A stretch of 64,000 nt of DNA from Sepioteuthis lessoniana (lineage: Eukaryota; Mollusca; Cephalopoda; Myopsida; Loliginidae), in the NCBI GenBank assembly GCA_963585895.1, contig OY757911.1, forward strand, positions 88,495,275 to 88,559,274. The letters run 5' to 3'. Below, piece by piece: positions 35,855 to 47,771 of the stretch (positions within the stretch are counted from its first letter, which is position 1; the number at the start of each line of letters is the position of its first letter). The translations under genes were made by a program, and so were the position numbers. The notes below the pieces were generated by a model, which saw nothing but the letters and a program-made list of their open reading frames with translations, was not told where the DNA came from and made no database searches.

Positions 35855-36250
35855 TCTCAAACCCTCTGCCATGAGCAAGATGCGACACAAGGTCATTTTT
35901 AAAGCAGAGTTCAACTGGTTTGAATTTTTTTAGTTTTTTTTTTCTCCTAGACTGGTTGCCATATCGCAGTTTAGCCCAGTCTGCTCGACGATTTCTTCAT
36001 AGCTGGATTGATCGGTTTCTTTGTTTTAATAGGATATCAACCTTCGTGGGTTATTTAATGCCAAAGCCATCCTTGTAGAACAAGTAATGATATTTAACAC
36101 ATAGCTGGAAAGATAAAGGGCCATAGCAGAAGAGAGAATAATTAGATTTCCCAAAGGTATTAGCGTGATGTGAAATGCAAACAGCCTTGTCCAGGTTTTG
36201 AACTCTGGTCGCAAAGTTCAATTCTTACGACGATAACCGTTACGTCACGG
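35855..36250 (-). repeat. Composite SINE: R2 split by an R3 segment
   Basis: R2 begins at the left (CTCAAACCCTCTGCCATGAG, GCAAGATGCGACACAAGG) and resumes at about 36123 (AGAGAGAATAATTAGATTTC, then the head with TTTTGAACTCTGGTCG). Between, 36018-36122 is R3 tail and body (TTTAATAGGATATCAACC, GGGTTATTTAATGCC, GCTGGAAAGATAAAGGG). CATAGCTGG occurs on both sides of the inserted piece (about 35998 and 36102), and that word also occurs naturally in both families. Nested insertion or template switching is possible. Confidence 0.7.
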
Positions 36251-38504
36251 GACTTACGTTTTCGAAATTTCAGGCACCCCGAGTAAAGACGAGTACTGAA
36301 GGGAATTCCTTTTTGTTTCAAAACTGATAAGTATATAGCTTAAACCTATGTGTGTAAAACAAAGTTCAGAATAAATCAGAATAGTTATAGGAAGGTAGTA
36401 ATAAAAATTAGGGCTATTCGTACAGTTTTACTTTTTTATTTTATTTTTAGTGATAAAAGAGACATTTTCAAAAAGATCTGTAGACTAACGCAAGGAGAAA
36501 CGGTTGGTTTGTTGCTTGGTAGCAACAGGAGTAGGTGCATTGAGAATGTCAAAAAACGTGCCTTGTGTTTGTATTGTGTAGCAAAAGTCTGCAATGACCC
36601 AAACAAATTACTTCACCCTTCTCTCGTTCACTGCTGCACTAGAAGTTAAACGAGATACACGAGAATGCTTCTTTACATGGGTTGTTGATCCTTCAGGGTT
36701 AATGATATGGTGATGGTGACAATTCTTCTACCGTATGATCTCTGCCGACTCCCACTGTAACTGCAGTGAGAGAGAAAGGAGAATAAACAGTGAATCATTT
36801 ACCCCGACACATTGACACAGCCCTTTTAGTATTGGGAGAAAGAGGAGGATAGGAATAAAAAAAAAAGAAGAAGAGATATTTTGATTGCTAAGCTTTGCTT
36901 ACATCTTAGTAAGACACAAGGCCAAATGAGGATAGAAAGGTTGTATTACGCCAATCTTTATGGTGGGGGAAGCTTGATATTTTTGACTATATCTGCCAAA
37001 AAAGGCAAAGAAGAGGGAACTGGCTTCTACCCACTTCTTTTCGTTCCATGTGGTTTTTATTCTGTCTACAACACAGCCCACGCCCATGTAATGTACTCTT
37101 TCAAAAGTCTAAAAGAGGACACTCTTTAGTTTAAAAGCCAAGTTGACATTATTTCAATAAGTTATCGCAAAACAGCTTCTTAAACTATCTCAGAAATCGT
37201 GTTAATTCATGCAATGATATCACAAGACTGTAAATAATTTAAACATCTCGAACTCCATTGGATATTTAAAAGGAAAATGAATGATTACTAAATACGAAAG
37301 TCTTCACATTTATTTGAATGAGTCAAATTTCGCATAGTGATCATTTCTGCGCCTGTTTTTTCTTTCTTTTTTAATTCTTTTTTTTTTCCTTTTTTTCTCC
37401 AAGAAAGAGCAAAAAACAAAAAAAAAAAACAAACAAAAAACAATCAATCTTATTCCATTTTTAAATGAAGAACAAACAACTCAGATACACGAAGTTAAAA
37501 AGAATACAATTTTACGCCAGTAGTAATATATAAATGCATGTTTAATGAATAAATAAATAAATAAATAAATAAAAAGTACAACAGACTCATCCTTTTCATT
37601 TAGATTTTCTTTCTTCCACACAAATGATTTTAAAATATCCGATCAGCTGATTCAAAGATTTCAACCTAGAAAACTTAAATTTGAATGATAGAATTTGGTT
37701 AAACAACGACGGGATCGAAATCCAAAAATGATATAAATTGATATAAATTTTAATCAAATTTAATAAATTAGTTATAATAAAATTCATCACATCAACAATA
37801 ATTGTCTTAAATGTTCTTCTCGAGGGCGGTTGACACTTCCAGCAACCCCAAGGATTTAATTAGCAATCATACAAATTAAAAGTAAACAAAATTAGTCGTT
37901 AACTAGACATTCTAAAGTTTAAAATAAATATAAGTCCGGAACAAGAATCAAATTACATAAAGATGAAAGAATTTTTTCTCTTGAAATGAAACACGCACAC
38001 AACTTTTCCTTAATTGTTTTAATCATTTATTTTTTGTGCAATCTCGTTATTCAGATTCAATCAGCAATAAAAGGACAAATCCAGAAAGATACAGTCCACC
38101 TTTTTCGCGTGTTTTAGATGATTGTTGAAAATATCAGAACATCCGATTTTACATCTTTTGTTGTACCATCTGATCATCAGGTGATAACGTTTTTTTTTTA
38201 TCATCATCCCTCCTCATCCTCTTTAGTCAACAAATCCAGCCGACATATTTCCCGCTACTTGCCCAAGCACACCTCTACATTCAATTTTTTTTTTTTTTAA
38301 CATTAACATTATGCCAGCATACACGACACGTGGACATAACCATGTAACCCTGTCGTCATATTAAGTGTTGTTTTTTTTTAATATCGAGTGTTGCTTAAAA
38401 CATTATCATTAGAGCATCTCTCTAGTATTATTTAACCAATCCCATCAAATACTGTATGATACTATCGCAACCTCATTATGAATTTTCATTTTTAAAATTG
38501 AAAT

Positions 38505-38535
<31 letters not shown>

Positions 38536-38866
38536 GACTACAAGTCGAATTTTTTAACTCATAACCCTATTTTAAATTTTTTTAAAAATTTATAATGAAA
38601 TTAAAAGGAAACAAAAAAAAATGGATAATAAACACACTAAAACATCTATTTGATCTTTAATACTGTAAATATAAGTTTTATTAATATAAGTTTTATTAAA
38701 TGACACATTGAATTAACCAAAATGTAAGTATTTATTGAGATTTTCATATTTATTTTAACTATTCTCAAACCAGGATATTCTGTTATAATGGGTTAAGATT
38801 AATTACATTCGATAGATATTTTTTCAATTATTCAAATATCGAAGATGAGTATCCATGTTTTCAGCT

Positions 38867-38900
<34 letters not shown>

Positions 38901-40324
38901 AGAGGAGGGGGTATCAAAATTTCATATTTTTAAACCAAAAATTTAAGTGTCAGTTGCGAGTTGATTAAGGCTATAAATGCATTTTTAGTGCTAAAGTTGA
39001 ATACCAACAGCAAAATAAAAATAACTGACATTCGTTTGCGATGGGGACATTAAGGAAAAATATAAAAGATATTTCTAATGATAAAGAAAGCCATGCGCAA
39101 GAAAAGTAACGGCTTGTTATAAAAAATTAAAAAAATAAACAGCTAACTGGTTATCCAGCATAAGAAATACTTAGGTTTAGTCAGTTGTACAGCCATTGTT
39201 ACATGACTTAAGAGATTTATTTACTCAGAAATAATGCACAAAATAGCAATAAATTTGAAATATGAAGCACCAGATTGAAAATGTGGCTTCTATTCATAAA
39301 TGCATTTTTGCCAAAATCCATCCGGAAAAAAAAATTCAGACAATAAATTCGTAATGAACCGACGAAAGTTGAGAAAATAAAAAACAATAAAAAAAATAAA
39401 CTGATGGATTAATATTTTCATTTAAAATAATTGTGAAATCATTTTAATGCAATAATACATCTACTATCTAAAAGTATGAAAAATTAAGTCGTTTGAAGAC
39501 AAGTGGATAGAGTTTTCTCGTATCTGACAGTCATGTCAGGAATAAGAAAAAAGGAAAAATGCAATTAGGTAACAGAGTATTCGTGATAATGGCATAAAAT
39601 TAATAGGCGGTTTCTCTAGTTGAGATTTAAAAATGGGGCATAAATGTTATTAAAATAGAGGGTGTATTTAATAAAAATGCAATTTTTTTTAAAGAAAAAG
39701 TTTTGGGTTAAAGAAATAATCATTGAATTCATCGACACAACACAGTAAATAATATGTAGAAAATCAATATCTATTACACTGAATTTCAGAAATTAGTACC
39801 GGTTTTATTCAATAACTTCATTATTGCAGAAAACGACAGTAATAGTTTCAAGAAACTTCATGAATTGACAGTAAATAGTCCTCTTAATTATTTAATCAAC
39901 AAATCTACTCTGGACAAAAATAACTGACACAATTCTTTCGAGGATCAAAATGTCAACAAGAAATAATTGTGGCAATACAATTAAAAAACTTGTCTAAAAT
40001 GAAGTTTACTAGTGACCGTTGTAACAAAGCTATATATAAAAAATAAAAAAAACACTTCGTGTAATCTCCTGTAATTGATAGCATTTAATTATGAAATCAC
40101 TTAAGTGCTAAACAAAAAAAAAAATCCTCTTGCTTTTTATCTTTTAAGACTAAGAAAAAAAGTATGGTCCAGAGACAGAAACTTAAGTAAAAAAGTAATG
40201 CCACGTCTGACATTTGGAAATTATTAAACTGAATTATTATAGTTAATGTTATGTGTCGTGTTTGATTATTTTGTTAGTCAACGGTAAATCTAAGACATGT
40301 CTGTTACACTTTATTCTATTTGAA
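36251..40324. other. Low-repeat stretch with higher CpG; no gene recognised
   Basis: Four kilobases with few recognisable repeats. Poly(A) runs of 28 bp (38508-38535) and 27 bp (38871-38897) occur. The open frames at 36350-36649 and 36881-37129 contain no motif I recognise; they could be exon pieces of an unknown gene, but nothing supports it. Confidence 0.4.
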
Positions 40325-40575
40325 TATTTACTAAGTTTTGCTTAGTTGTGGCACAAGGCCAGATCTATGGGGTAACCACTGAAACTCGAATTCACTAATA
40401 ATGGTCTGCTAATCTAGTAATTTGTTAAATTTTTTTTGTGGCTTAGATGTGGCACAAGGCTATATAAATGGGGCACCCAATGTGAGACTCGAACTCACTC
40501 GTGAAGGTTTACCAATCTAGCTTACTTGCATCCGAGGCACTTTTATTTTAGTCAATGAGCTACAATGTAGACCTT
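40325..40575 (-). repeat. Two R4 tRNA-derived SINE copies in tandem
   Basis: Both reversed. First at 40325-40435: TTTTGCTTAGTTGTGGCACA, AACTCGAATTCACTAATAAT. Second at 40441-40575: GGCTTAGATGTGGCACAAGG, GAGACTCGAACTCACTCGTG. The words ACTCGAACTCAC are the complement of a B-box-like GTGAGTTCGAGT. Spacing suggests one inserted next to or into the other. Confidence 0.65.
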
Positions 40576-41066
40576 TAAAAAATCTTTTACATCTGTCTGG
40601 TTCGCAGTCAGTTAAAATACCGCAGATACATTATCATTTTTTTTTAATCGTCAAGAGCTTTTATATTGTGTTCCTTGAATTATTTAAACAGGGGCTTATC
40701 ATTGATATTTATGTATCAATTTTTCCAACGGTGCGGCCATTCAACAGTTAAATTTAAATTACTTTAATATTTTCTTTCCGTATTTTGGTTATTCTTAACT
40801 CCTGGTCACCCCCACCGAAGATGTGAAAATATATACATTTATTTAAAAATGAACTATTCTTGGGAGAGGAGCACTGCTCTTTTTATGCAAAAAGAGTCTT
40901 TATCCCTTTATTTATAAATTGAACATTCAGTACTACCCCCTTTTGCGGAAAAGATAAGTATCTTTTTTTTTTTAGGTCCTCACAAATGGGATTTTTCTTT
41001 CAAGTTGAAACAAAAATACCAAAACTTATTTTGAATGCAATATATTATAACTGAATATACAATTTC

Positions 41067-41103
<37 letters not shown>

Positions 41104-41847
41104 GGGAAAGCCGGTTTTCAAATTCCAGAATAACACTCAAATGACGATCAAAGGGAGAAAAAAAGAGAACTTATTACAAAATTAAATCAGGTAAAAATAT
41201 ATCAATTGTTGTTCACAGTAACGTTATTTTTCCACAAAGCAGTCAATGATGAAAATGAGACGATTAGTGGTATAAGGTGACTGAGACATTTTTGTGGGGA
41301 GGGGAAAAAGATTTTTATTACCAGTCAACCATTATCCTCCCTCCACACATAAGTATCTACCTTGAACCTTGTTACACAAGCAAATGAATATGTGAAAGGA
41401 GCAGGTGTATATTTTCACTGAATTTTTTATATGGATTGGGAGATTATATATAATTTCACTAAATAAAAAGAAAATAGTCTAATTTTGTCTAAAATATGCG
41501 TGTATGCGTAATATATATTATACATGTACAAAAATAATTTTAAAAGAAGCCGCTAATAATAAATCTTGTGTCCGTTCTCCGCCATCTTGAATACATCTGA
41601 CAGCTTTAAATTAGAGCGGGAGGAGATGAAGATGGAAGGCTATTTCTAACTTTATTTGCATGTGAAGCATTCTTTCTTAATCAATATTATTATTGGTAGT
41701 TGTAGCGGTATTACTATGGCATCTCTTTTTAAACACCTGTCTGTCTGAGAGCGAAAAAACCCCACCCTGACAACTGACCCTTTGAAATCAACTGAAGGAC
41801 ACTAGGGGTTGGGCAGAACAGACAGTAATCATTGTCGGGAGACGAAC

Positions 41848-41877
41848 TAGTGTCACGCCTAACCAGGCGTGACACTA
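41848..41877. repeat. 13-bp perfect hairpin
   Basis: TAGTGTCACGCCT (41848-41860) pairs exactly with AGGCGTGACACTA (41865-41877) around the loop AACC. GC-richer than its surroundings. No run of T follows to suggest a Pol III terminator. Confidence 0.9.
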
Positions 41878-43485
41878 TTTTGAATTTAAAAATCAAGAAT
41901 AGAAAGTAAGAGAAAAGGGCAATATTAGGGACATTCATGTATATAGATTTCACATATGTAACAATCTCTGAATATTTATTAAATATAAGAAGTTGTGTTG
42001 ATATTTTGAGTCCCGTTATGTTATGTTGAGGGTCCAGAAGAACCGGGGCTTATATATAATAATTTTTCGGGGGGGGGGGGAAAAAAAGATAAATGTACCA
42101 ATGATTGAAGAGTTTTATTTTTCAGAAAAGATTTTTTTCTTTAGAAAAAAAAAAAAAACTCAAAAATCTAAATTAACTACAAATAGAAAATGATTCGCGT
42201 GTCCTTAAAAGAAAGACAAAAATGTCCCGTTATTCCTTGTCTCCAACTTTAGTATAAAAATTAAAATCTAATGAACGATGAAAGCAGTTTTTAGCAAATA
42301 AATAGGCATTTACAAGTTGATGTTACGTGCATTTTATTTCTATTTAAATATTTCTCTTTGATTAAAATCAAAAATCCCATTTTGATCGGCAAATTGAATC
42401 CAATAGGTATTTGCTCTTTAAATAGATTTTTAAAAATCGGTAAAAATAACTTATTTTCACTTGTTATACTCTTACAGACTTTTACGAAGGGCGTATATTT
42501 TCTTTTGCTGATTCATTTAAAGGAAAAAGAAAAGAGGCATCCCTAAGACTCCTTTTTTGGTTTCTGCTTTACTATTTATTGACTTTTTTTTTTCTCTCTA
42601 ATATTTATTTTTGTTTGAGCTTTTCTTATAGCTTTTTTTCGCGGTCTTTTATTTGTGCACTGAAACAACAAAAAATCTTAATTGAATCTTTTTTTCCCTA
42701 GAATTTTGTTCCTATATTATAAAAATATTCCGACATTTCTGACATTTTTCCGAAATGTTGAAACCAAGAAAAAAATTCCTTTTTTCTACACAAAGAAATT
42801 CTACATATTTTTCAATAAATAACCATTTTAATGATCGGCAATATAAGAATTGTACACATGATACATGAAATAACGTACACATAAGTTAATATATCCCTAA
42901 TTTTTTTTTAATAAACAAAGGTTGATGAAAAAAAAGGACATAGGGCCTTGTAATAGTTGTCTCGGCCTCGCCTTTTCTTTTTATTTTTTTTTTCTTCGCA
43001 ATCCAAAAAATATGTAGAAACGTGAATTATTCATCAAATATAGGTATGATCAGATATATTCATTTATTGAATAAACATAAAACAGTCAAGATTTTAAATT
43101 CTTCAAAATAATTAAACAACAACAAACGAAAACAGATATTTTGCTCATTAATACTCGAGTCACTTGAACACACACAGTCGTACAAAGTGCACACACGCAT
43201 TGCATCGCTGCAATCATCATCAATTGTCTGCTTCGTTTTGCATGTTTTGGGGGTTTTTTTGGTATGCTTTACTTATATCTGTCGCGATCATTAAACTGAT
43301 AGATAGACAAATAACTCACCCATTTCGAAAATCCCAGGCTGGCACCGATCAAAGGTACCCTCCGCGAAATTAAATCCAGGAAGTGTGGACCACTTTGTTA
43401 CATTTCCTTAGAGTCGGTCAGGAGGAGGACTAGTAGCAGTTTCCAACCGTCGGCCCCTTCGATGGGCGATACCATTACAACAAAC

Positions 43486-43533
43486 TCACACACACACACA
43501 CACACACTCTCTCTCTCTCTCTCTCTCTCTCTC
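43486..43533. repeat. Compound (CA)n(CT)n microsatellite
   Basis: About 11 CA units pass into about 13 CT units. Confidence 0.95.
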
Positions 43534-44721
43534 GCACGCCCAACAGCAATTAATACGACTAATTCAAATTAGTTAGTTAAACAAAAACCTCCATTATTAC
43601 AAAAAAAATTTTAAAAATGAAATAAAATTTTTAGAAATATTTGCAATAATTTTCTAATTTCTTATCTGGAACTTTTTTGTTTGCTTTTGGAATACACGAA
43701 ATCTGAGACCATAAATGTCCAACAGCCAGTGAGTGAGTGACTATGAATGCGAGAAGAATTATTGTGTTATTAACAATATTAATATTTCTGTTAGCATGTG
43801 ACTTGACTTCAACAATCGACCGGCTCACCCTAACATTTTTTGTTTTATCGAAGTAAAAAGTCGTACTTAGTATCCTCTTTCTTTCTCTTTCCCATTCTTT
43901 CTTTTTACTTTCTAATGTTTCTCTATAGAATCTATAACTTAACTATTATTAGACAACGTCTCGTCTAATCGCTGCTGCAACAGTAATAAATAGTATTATT
44001 GATTTCTTTGGATGTTCGACTCCGCGGTGACCGTAGCGCCTTCCTCCTCTAAAATAAATAAAAAGAAAATAGTTTCGACTGATGACAATTCAAGTTCTTG
44101 GGGTACTGCTAATTATTTTTCTCCTCTTTTTGGGCCGGGAAATGGTTCTTCTTTCTTAGACATTCTTTTATCACTTCCCCCCAAAAACATTTGAGGGGTC
44201 ATAGAGATAATAGAAATGATTGAATCCGAACAGTTGTTTTTTGTTTTTTTATGAAAAAAAAAATTTTTTTTTTTTCGTTATTATTACCAATTCATTCTTT
44301 TGACCTCTTATATCTTGCTTACACCTACTCTTGCGGGTAGGGGGCATTAGAGAATGAAAAATTTCCTGAGTGAGTAGAGATTTAAACTGTTATGGTAGAT
44401 ATGATAAGAACGCGTTTTGTATTTTCGCTGCAAATTTCTTGTGTATATGTTAATCATCTACCACACTAAAATCTTCATATCAACTCTAAAACTGTTGACA
44501 GTTGCCTTTTTTTTTCTTCTTTGTGAATGAACCAGGAAGCACTTGTTTTCTTTGATCAAATTATTGGTTCACGGAAAAAAAAAAGTATCTTTCTCTTTGT
44601 ACCTGTTGAAACTAGCTAAGCAGGGTTTTTGTTTGAAATACCGAATAAGTTTGAATTTTGCCTTAAGTAAATAAAATCATTGTTGATGCAATTTAGTGTT
44701 ATTATATCAGCATATAATAAT

Positions 44722-44822
44722 AAGACTCAAAGTATGCGGCACCCAGTGGTAAGAATCGAACACACGAACAATGGCCTGCTCTGCTAGCCTAGCTTGCTTA
44801 ACATTATTACACCATACGAAGT
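44722..44822 (-). repeat. R4 tRNA-derived SINE
   Basis: Reversed: GCGGCACCCAGTGGTAAGAA then TCGAACACACGAACAATGG (complement of the B box), GCTAGCCTAGCTTGC and ATTATTACACCATACG (complement of an A-box-like GGTGTAAT). Confidence 0.65.
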
Positions 44823-45932
44823 ATCTTTTTTATGAAAAGTGAAAAAAATCAAGAAATTTTATTTTCGTATATATGTAGATTTTTTTTATTCTATTTTTTT
44901 TTTTTAATCTAAAAATTTTCTACAGGAATAGCTATTATTTCTAAACAAAACAAAAGATACATCAATTTGTTTTCTCGAATATTGCTTCTCCACCCACTCG
45001 CGATTAATAAATATTAATGATCTTAATTTATATCCCCACTCTCTACCCCACTTTATTGAACAGATAAGAACGCTCCGCCATTCGAAGTTGTAAAGTTAAT
45101 CTGTTTGGATTTTTAAATATTCAGTGTGTAAAACCACTTATGTATGAAATGTTTCGACCAAGTCATTACCTCAACCTGATTTAACTATAGTTATAATATG
45201 AAAACCCTTAAACTCTCAAACAATAAAACTTCAAATTTAAAATTGTTTTAAGTTTTTGACTTTGAATTTTCAGGATAACGTATTCAAAATCTAGAATGCA
45301 TGTCCATTGTCCATAACTCAGTGGGTTTGGGTCGTGTCCCAGTCTTTCTGTGTTATTGTATTTACTAACTTTAAGTTCTCTTCTGATCACCAGGTAGAAC
45401 ACCACAAGCTCTATGTGATGAATTAGATTGATACAGTGATAATTGTGTTTAGTCTGGATTGATGTACCCGTTGTTCCAAAGTGGTCATTCATCTAGATAT
45501 CGAGCAGGCTTAATGCTGCTTGATTTGGGTGTTCTAACAGGAACTGGTGCTTTCAGCATGACTTGACCTTAATGTCATCATGATGGCTATTTAACCGACT
45601 TCCACCAAGCCGATATATGACGCAAGATCATTTTATAGTGAGGAGCCATGCACAAATCGAGACTCGTGTACGATTAGACAAAAAAAATGCTTAGTCTCTT
45701 CAGCATTCCTCTATTGGGGCACCTCAGGCACCGAGCAATAAATTCAACCCTGCAGAGCAGGCATAGTTTGAGGCGAAGGCCCTCTTAGACCAAGCGATTC
45801 ATCTTAATAAAACCCACTTGGTGTAAACACCAAGTAGACCCGCAGAAAACCAGAGGCTGGAAAAGCCCGTGTTATCAAAGCAAAATTTTCCCCATGATTT
45901 ATAAGGTCATCATTATAATTCTGATGCGTGTC
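44823..45932. other. Unidentified segment
   Basis: The minus frame at 45208-45492 (94 codons) shows no known motif. At 45594-45660, ACCAAGCCGATATATGACG and CAAGATCATTTTATAGTGAG resemble the R2 tail block. A short hairpin (ACTTGGTGT/ACACCAAGT) lies at 45816-45835. The 45.5-45.9 kb part reads like a moderately GC-rich dispersed repeat, but I found no second copy. Confidence 0.35.
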
Positions 45933-45948
45933 ACGAAACTTATAAATA

Positions 45949-46086
45949 GTACTAATTTACCAAGCATTTTGCTTAGATGTAGCACAAGGCCGTATGAATG
46001 GAGCACTTGATGAGACTTGAACTCACTCGTGAAGGTTTGCAAATCTAACTTGCTAACCATTACACCATTTCGTTGGCGCCTCGCCA
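45949..46086 (-). repeat. R4 tRNA-derived SINE flanked by a 16-bp target duplication
   Basis: ACGAAACTTATAAATA occurs at 45933-45948 and again at 46087-46102, exactly bracketing the element. Inside, reversed: TTTGCTTAGATGTAGCACAA tail, GACTTGAACTCACTCGTG (B-box complement), GCTAACCATTACACCAT (complement of ATGGTGTAATGGTTAGC, a good A box). Long exact duplications of this kind are made by LINE machinery. The head end forms a hairpin, TTTCGTTGGCG/CGCCAACGAAA, at 46068-46092 that overlaps the duplication. Probably the youngest SINE in the window. Confidence 0.9.
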
Positions 46087-46361
46087 ACGAAACTTATAAA
46101 TAAAGCTGATACGAATGTGATGCGGTATATTTATGTTTGATTCCTTTCATAGGATACTTTGGGAAGAAAATCCAATGCTTGTATAATGCATAGAATCGTT
46201 CAATAAAGAAAATTTGTGTGGTAATGTACAAAAATATTGTATAGAAATGTTAAATTCATGTTCACTATCCAGAAGATCAAGTTTCAATCATTTGCTTCAT
46301 GTTCTTTTACTGAACATTTAAATCTCAAAATTACCTCTTCAGTTCGCTAGAATTCACCCAG

Positions 46362-46440
46362 TCGCCATATTTCTTTAATCTTTTCCATCATCACCCTCTA
46401 AGGTGTCGAGTTATTGTTGATGGCCGATATATAATTTTTG
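46362..46440 (+). repeat. R8 dispersed repeat fragment
   Basis: CGCCATATTTCTTTAATCTT, CCTCTAAGGTGTCGAGTTAT and GATGGCCGATAT match, in order, CAGCCATATTTCTTTAGTCT, CCACTAAGGTGTCAGC and TTATGGCTGAT at 56689-56764. Confidence 0.5.
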
Positions 46441-46689
46441 GGACTTGAATGTAGCTGTTTAGTAAAAAAGAAAGAAAAAAAACGACGCAAATCACTGAAA
46501 TTTACTCTTATTTGTGTGGTGAATATAAGTAGATATATTCGGCTCTCTACGAAACCAAATGAGACACAAAATCGGTTTCATGTGGTGGGGTGGGTGCCTC
46601 GCAGGTGGTCACAATTCAGATGAATCTTTTCTTTGCAAATAGACTGGTCTCCTTGAGTTTTTCGTTATATTGTCTCTCTGTTGGTTAAT

Positions 46690-47771
46690 TTGCACATAGT
46701 TCCATACTCACTTGATAATTTGCATCATTTGTCACATCTGAGCTCTCAACATCTATGTGGTCACTTCTATACAAAATTGGGTATCCTGAAACCTTTGGCT
46801 GTTGTAAGGATGATCTTCACTTGGGTCTGTATAATCTCCATTCGAAATAGTTCGACACTTTGTCTTGTCTTTGGGTGATTTTGTTTTTGATTTCTCCTTT
46901 TTCTAATTCAGCTGGACTTTATTTATCAGATACCCTTGCACTAGCAGAAGTATCACTGGCACCAGTTTCACCATTATACTCAGATAAATCATCTTTAGAA
47001 TGGAATTCATATTCCTTAGTGGACTGATTGTAGTAAAAATATCTACCCATTAGGGGGTCATAGTAAAGTGTACTTCTCAAAGCATAGTAATAACCACTTT
47101 CCTGAAGAAGGATAAAAAACAAATGAAGAATCTGGAGCATGAGAAGTGTCGCTCTCTCCTTGGGTTGCATCTTGTTCTTGGAGAGGGTTTCTTGTGTTTA
47201 CTTTGAATTCTGCATTCTCTCCATTCAGACAGTTCTCTTTTCTCAAGATTCTACTCTTGAACCATTTGCTCGGCCACACCTTTTATATTGTTAGCAATAG
47301 ACAGTAATTGTTTTTCAATACCCCAACCAGGAAACTGTTCCTCAATAGAATCATAAATTCTTTTACCCTATTCCTATTTGAATAATTACTTAAATGGTAA
47401 GTCTGTGTTGATTTATCACAACCATGATACCTTCTAACTTTTTCATTTCTATAGTCATACAACTTTTTTTATCAGCTCGTCAATTTCATGGTCTTCTATT
47501 TTGCATTTGACATCTCCATTTTTTTCTTGGGCTTCTCTCAAAGCTTCTTTCAGTTTCTCATTTTCTTCCTGACTTTTGTCCATGCTAATGTCTCTAAAAC
47601 TGATGGCATCCTTCTAAGGTATATCTAAATTAATACTTTTGTTTCTTTCTTCCTCCAGTTCTTACATTTTTTTCTGTGTGAGTGCCAATTGTTTTAGAAA
47701 ACACCGCAATTGGACATCCCTTACTTTCAAACGCTTGTTGGCAAGTTCCACCTCTTTGCGAAGTTTGTCAA
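46690..47771 (-). pseudogene. AGGF1-like processed pseudogene, main part (coiled coil and OCRE region)
   Basis: Minus-strand reading gives, in AGGF1 order, DKLRKEVELANKRLKVRD starting at 47771, an acidic/lysine coiled coil (SQEENEKLKEALREAQEK near 47560), GWGIEKQLLSIANNIKGVAE near 47300, DSSFVFYPSSG near 47125, LYYDPLMGRYFYYN near 47045 and EYEFHSKDDLSEYN, then KGEIKNK. The tyrosine repeat is the OCRE motif that AGGF1 carries after its N-terminal coiled coil. Several stops and a frameshift at about 47090 break it. About 1.1 kb runs without introns, unlike the multi-exon parent genes, so a retrocopy is likely. The FHA and G-patch domains of AGGF1 were not found further along. Parent function (splicing/angiogenic factor) is family knowledge only. 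Confidence 0.75.

Larger units (their letters stand above)
40576..44721. other. Low-repeat stretch; simple sequences and small hairpins only
   Basis: Holds A31 at 41071-41101 followed by the hairpin AAAACCGG/CCGGTTTT (41098-41118), a hairpin at 41848-41877, G12 at 42069-42080 and a compound (CA)n(CT)n at 43486-43533. The segments 41570-41660 and 43380-43470 are CpG-containing, like 5' flanks of genes, but no exon could be recognised. Confidence 0.4.

Noticed and set aside
46919..47279. AGGF1-like frames as an active gene
   Set aside because: In-frame stops, a frameshift within the OCRE motif and the 2.27-kb insertion rule out a working protein.
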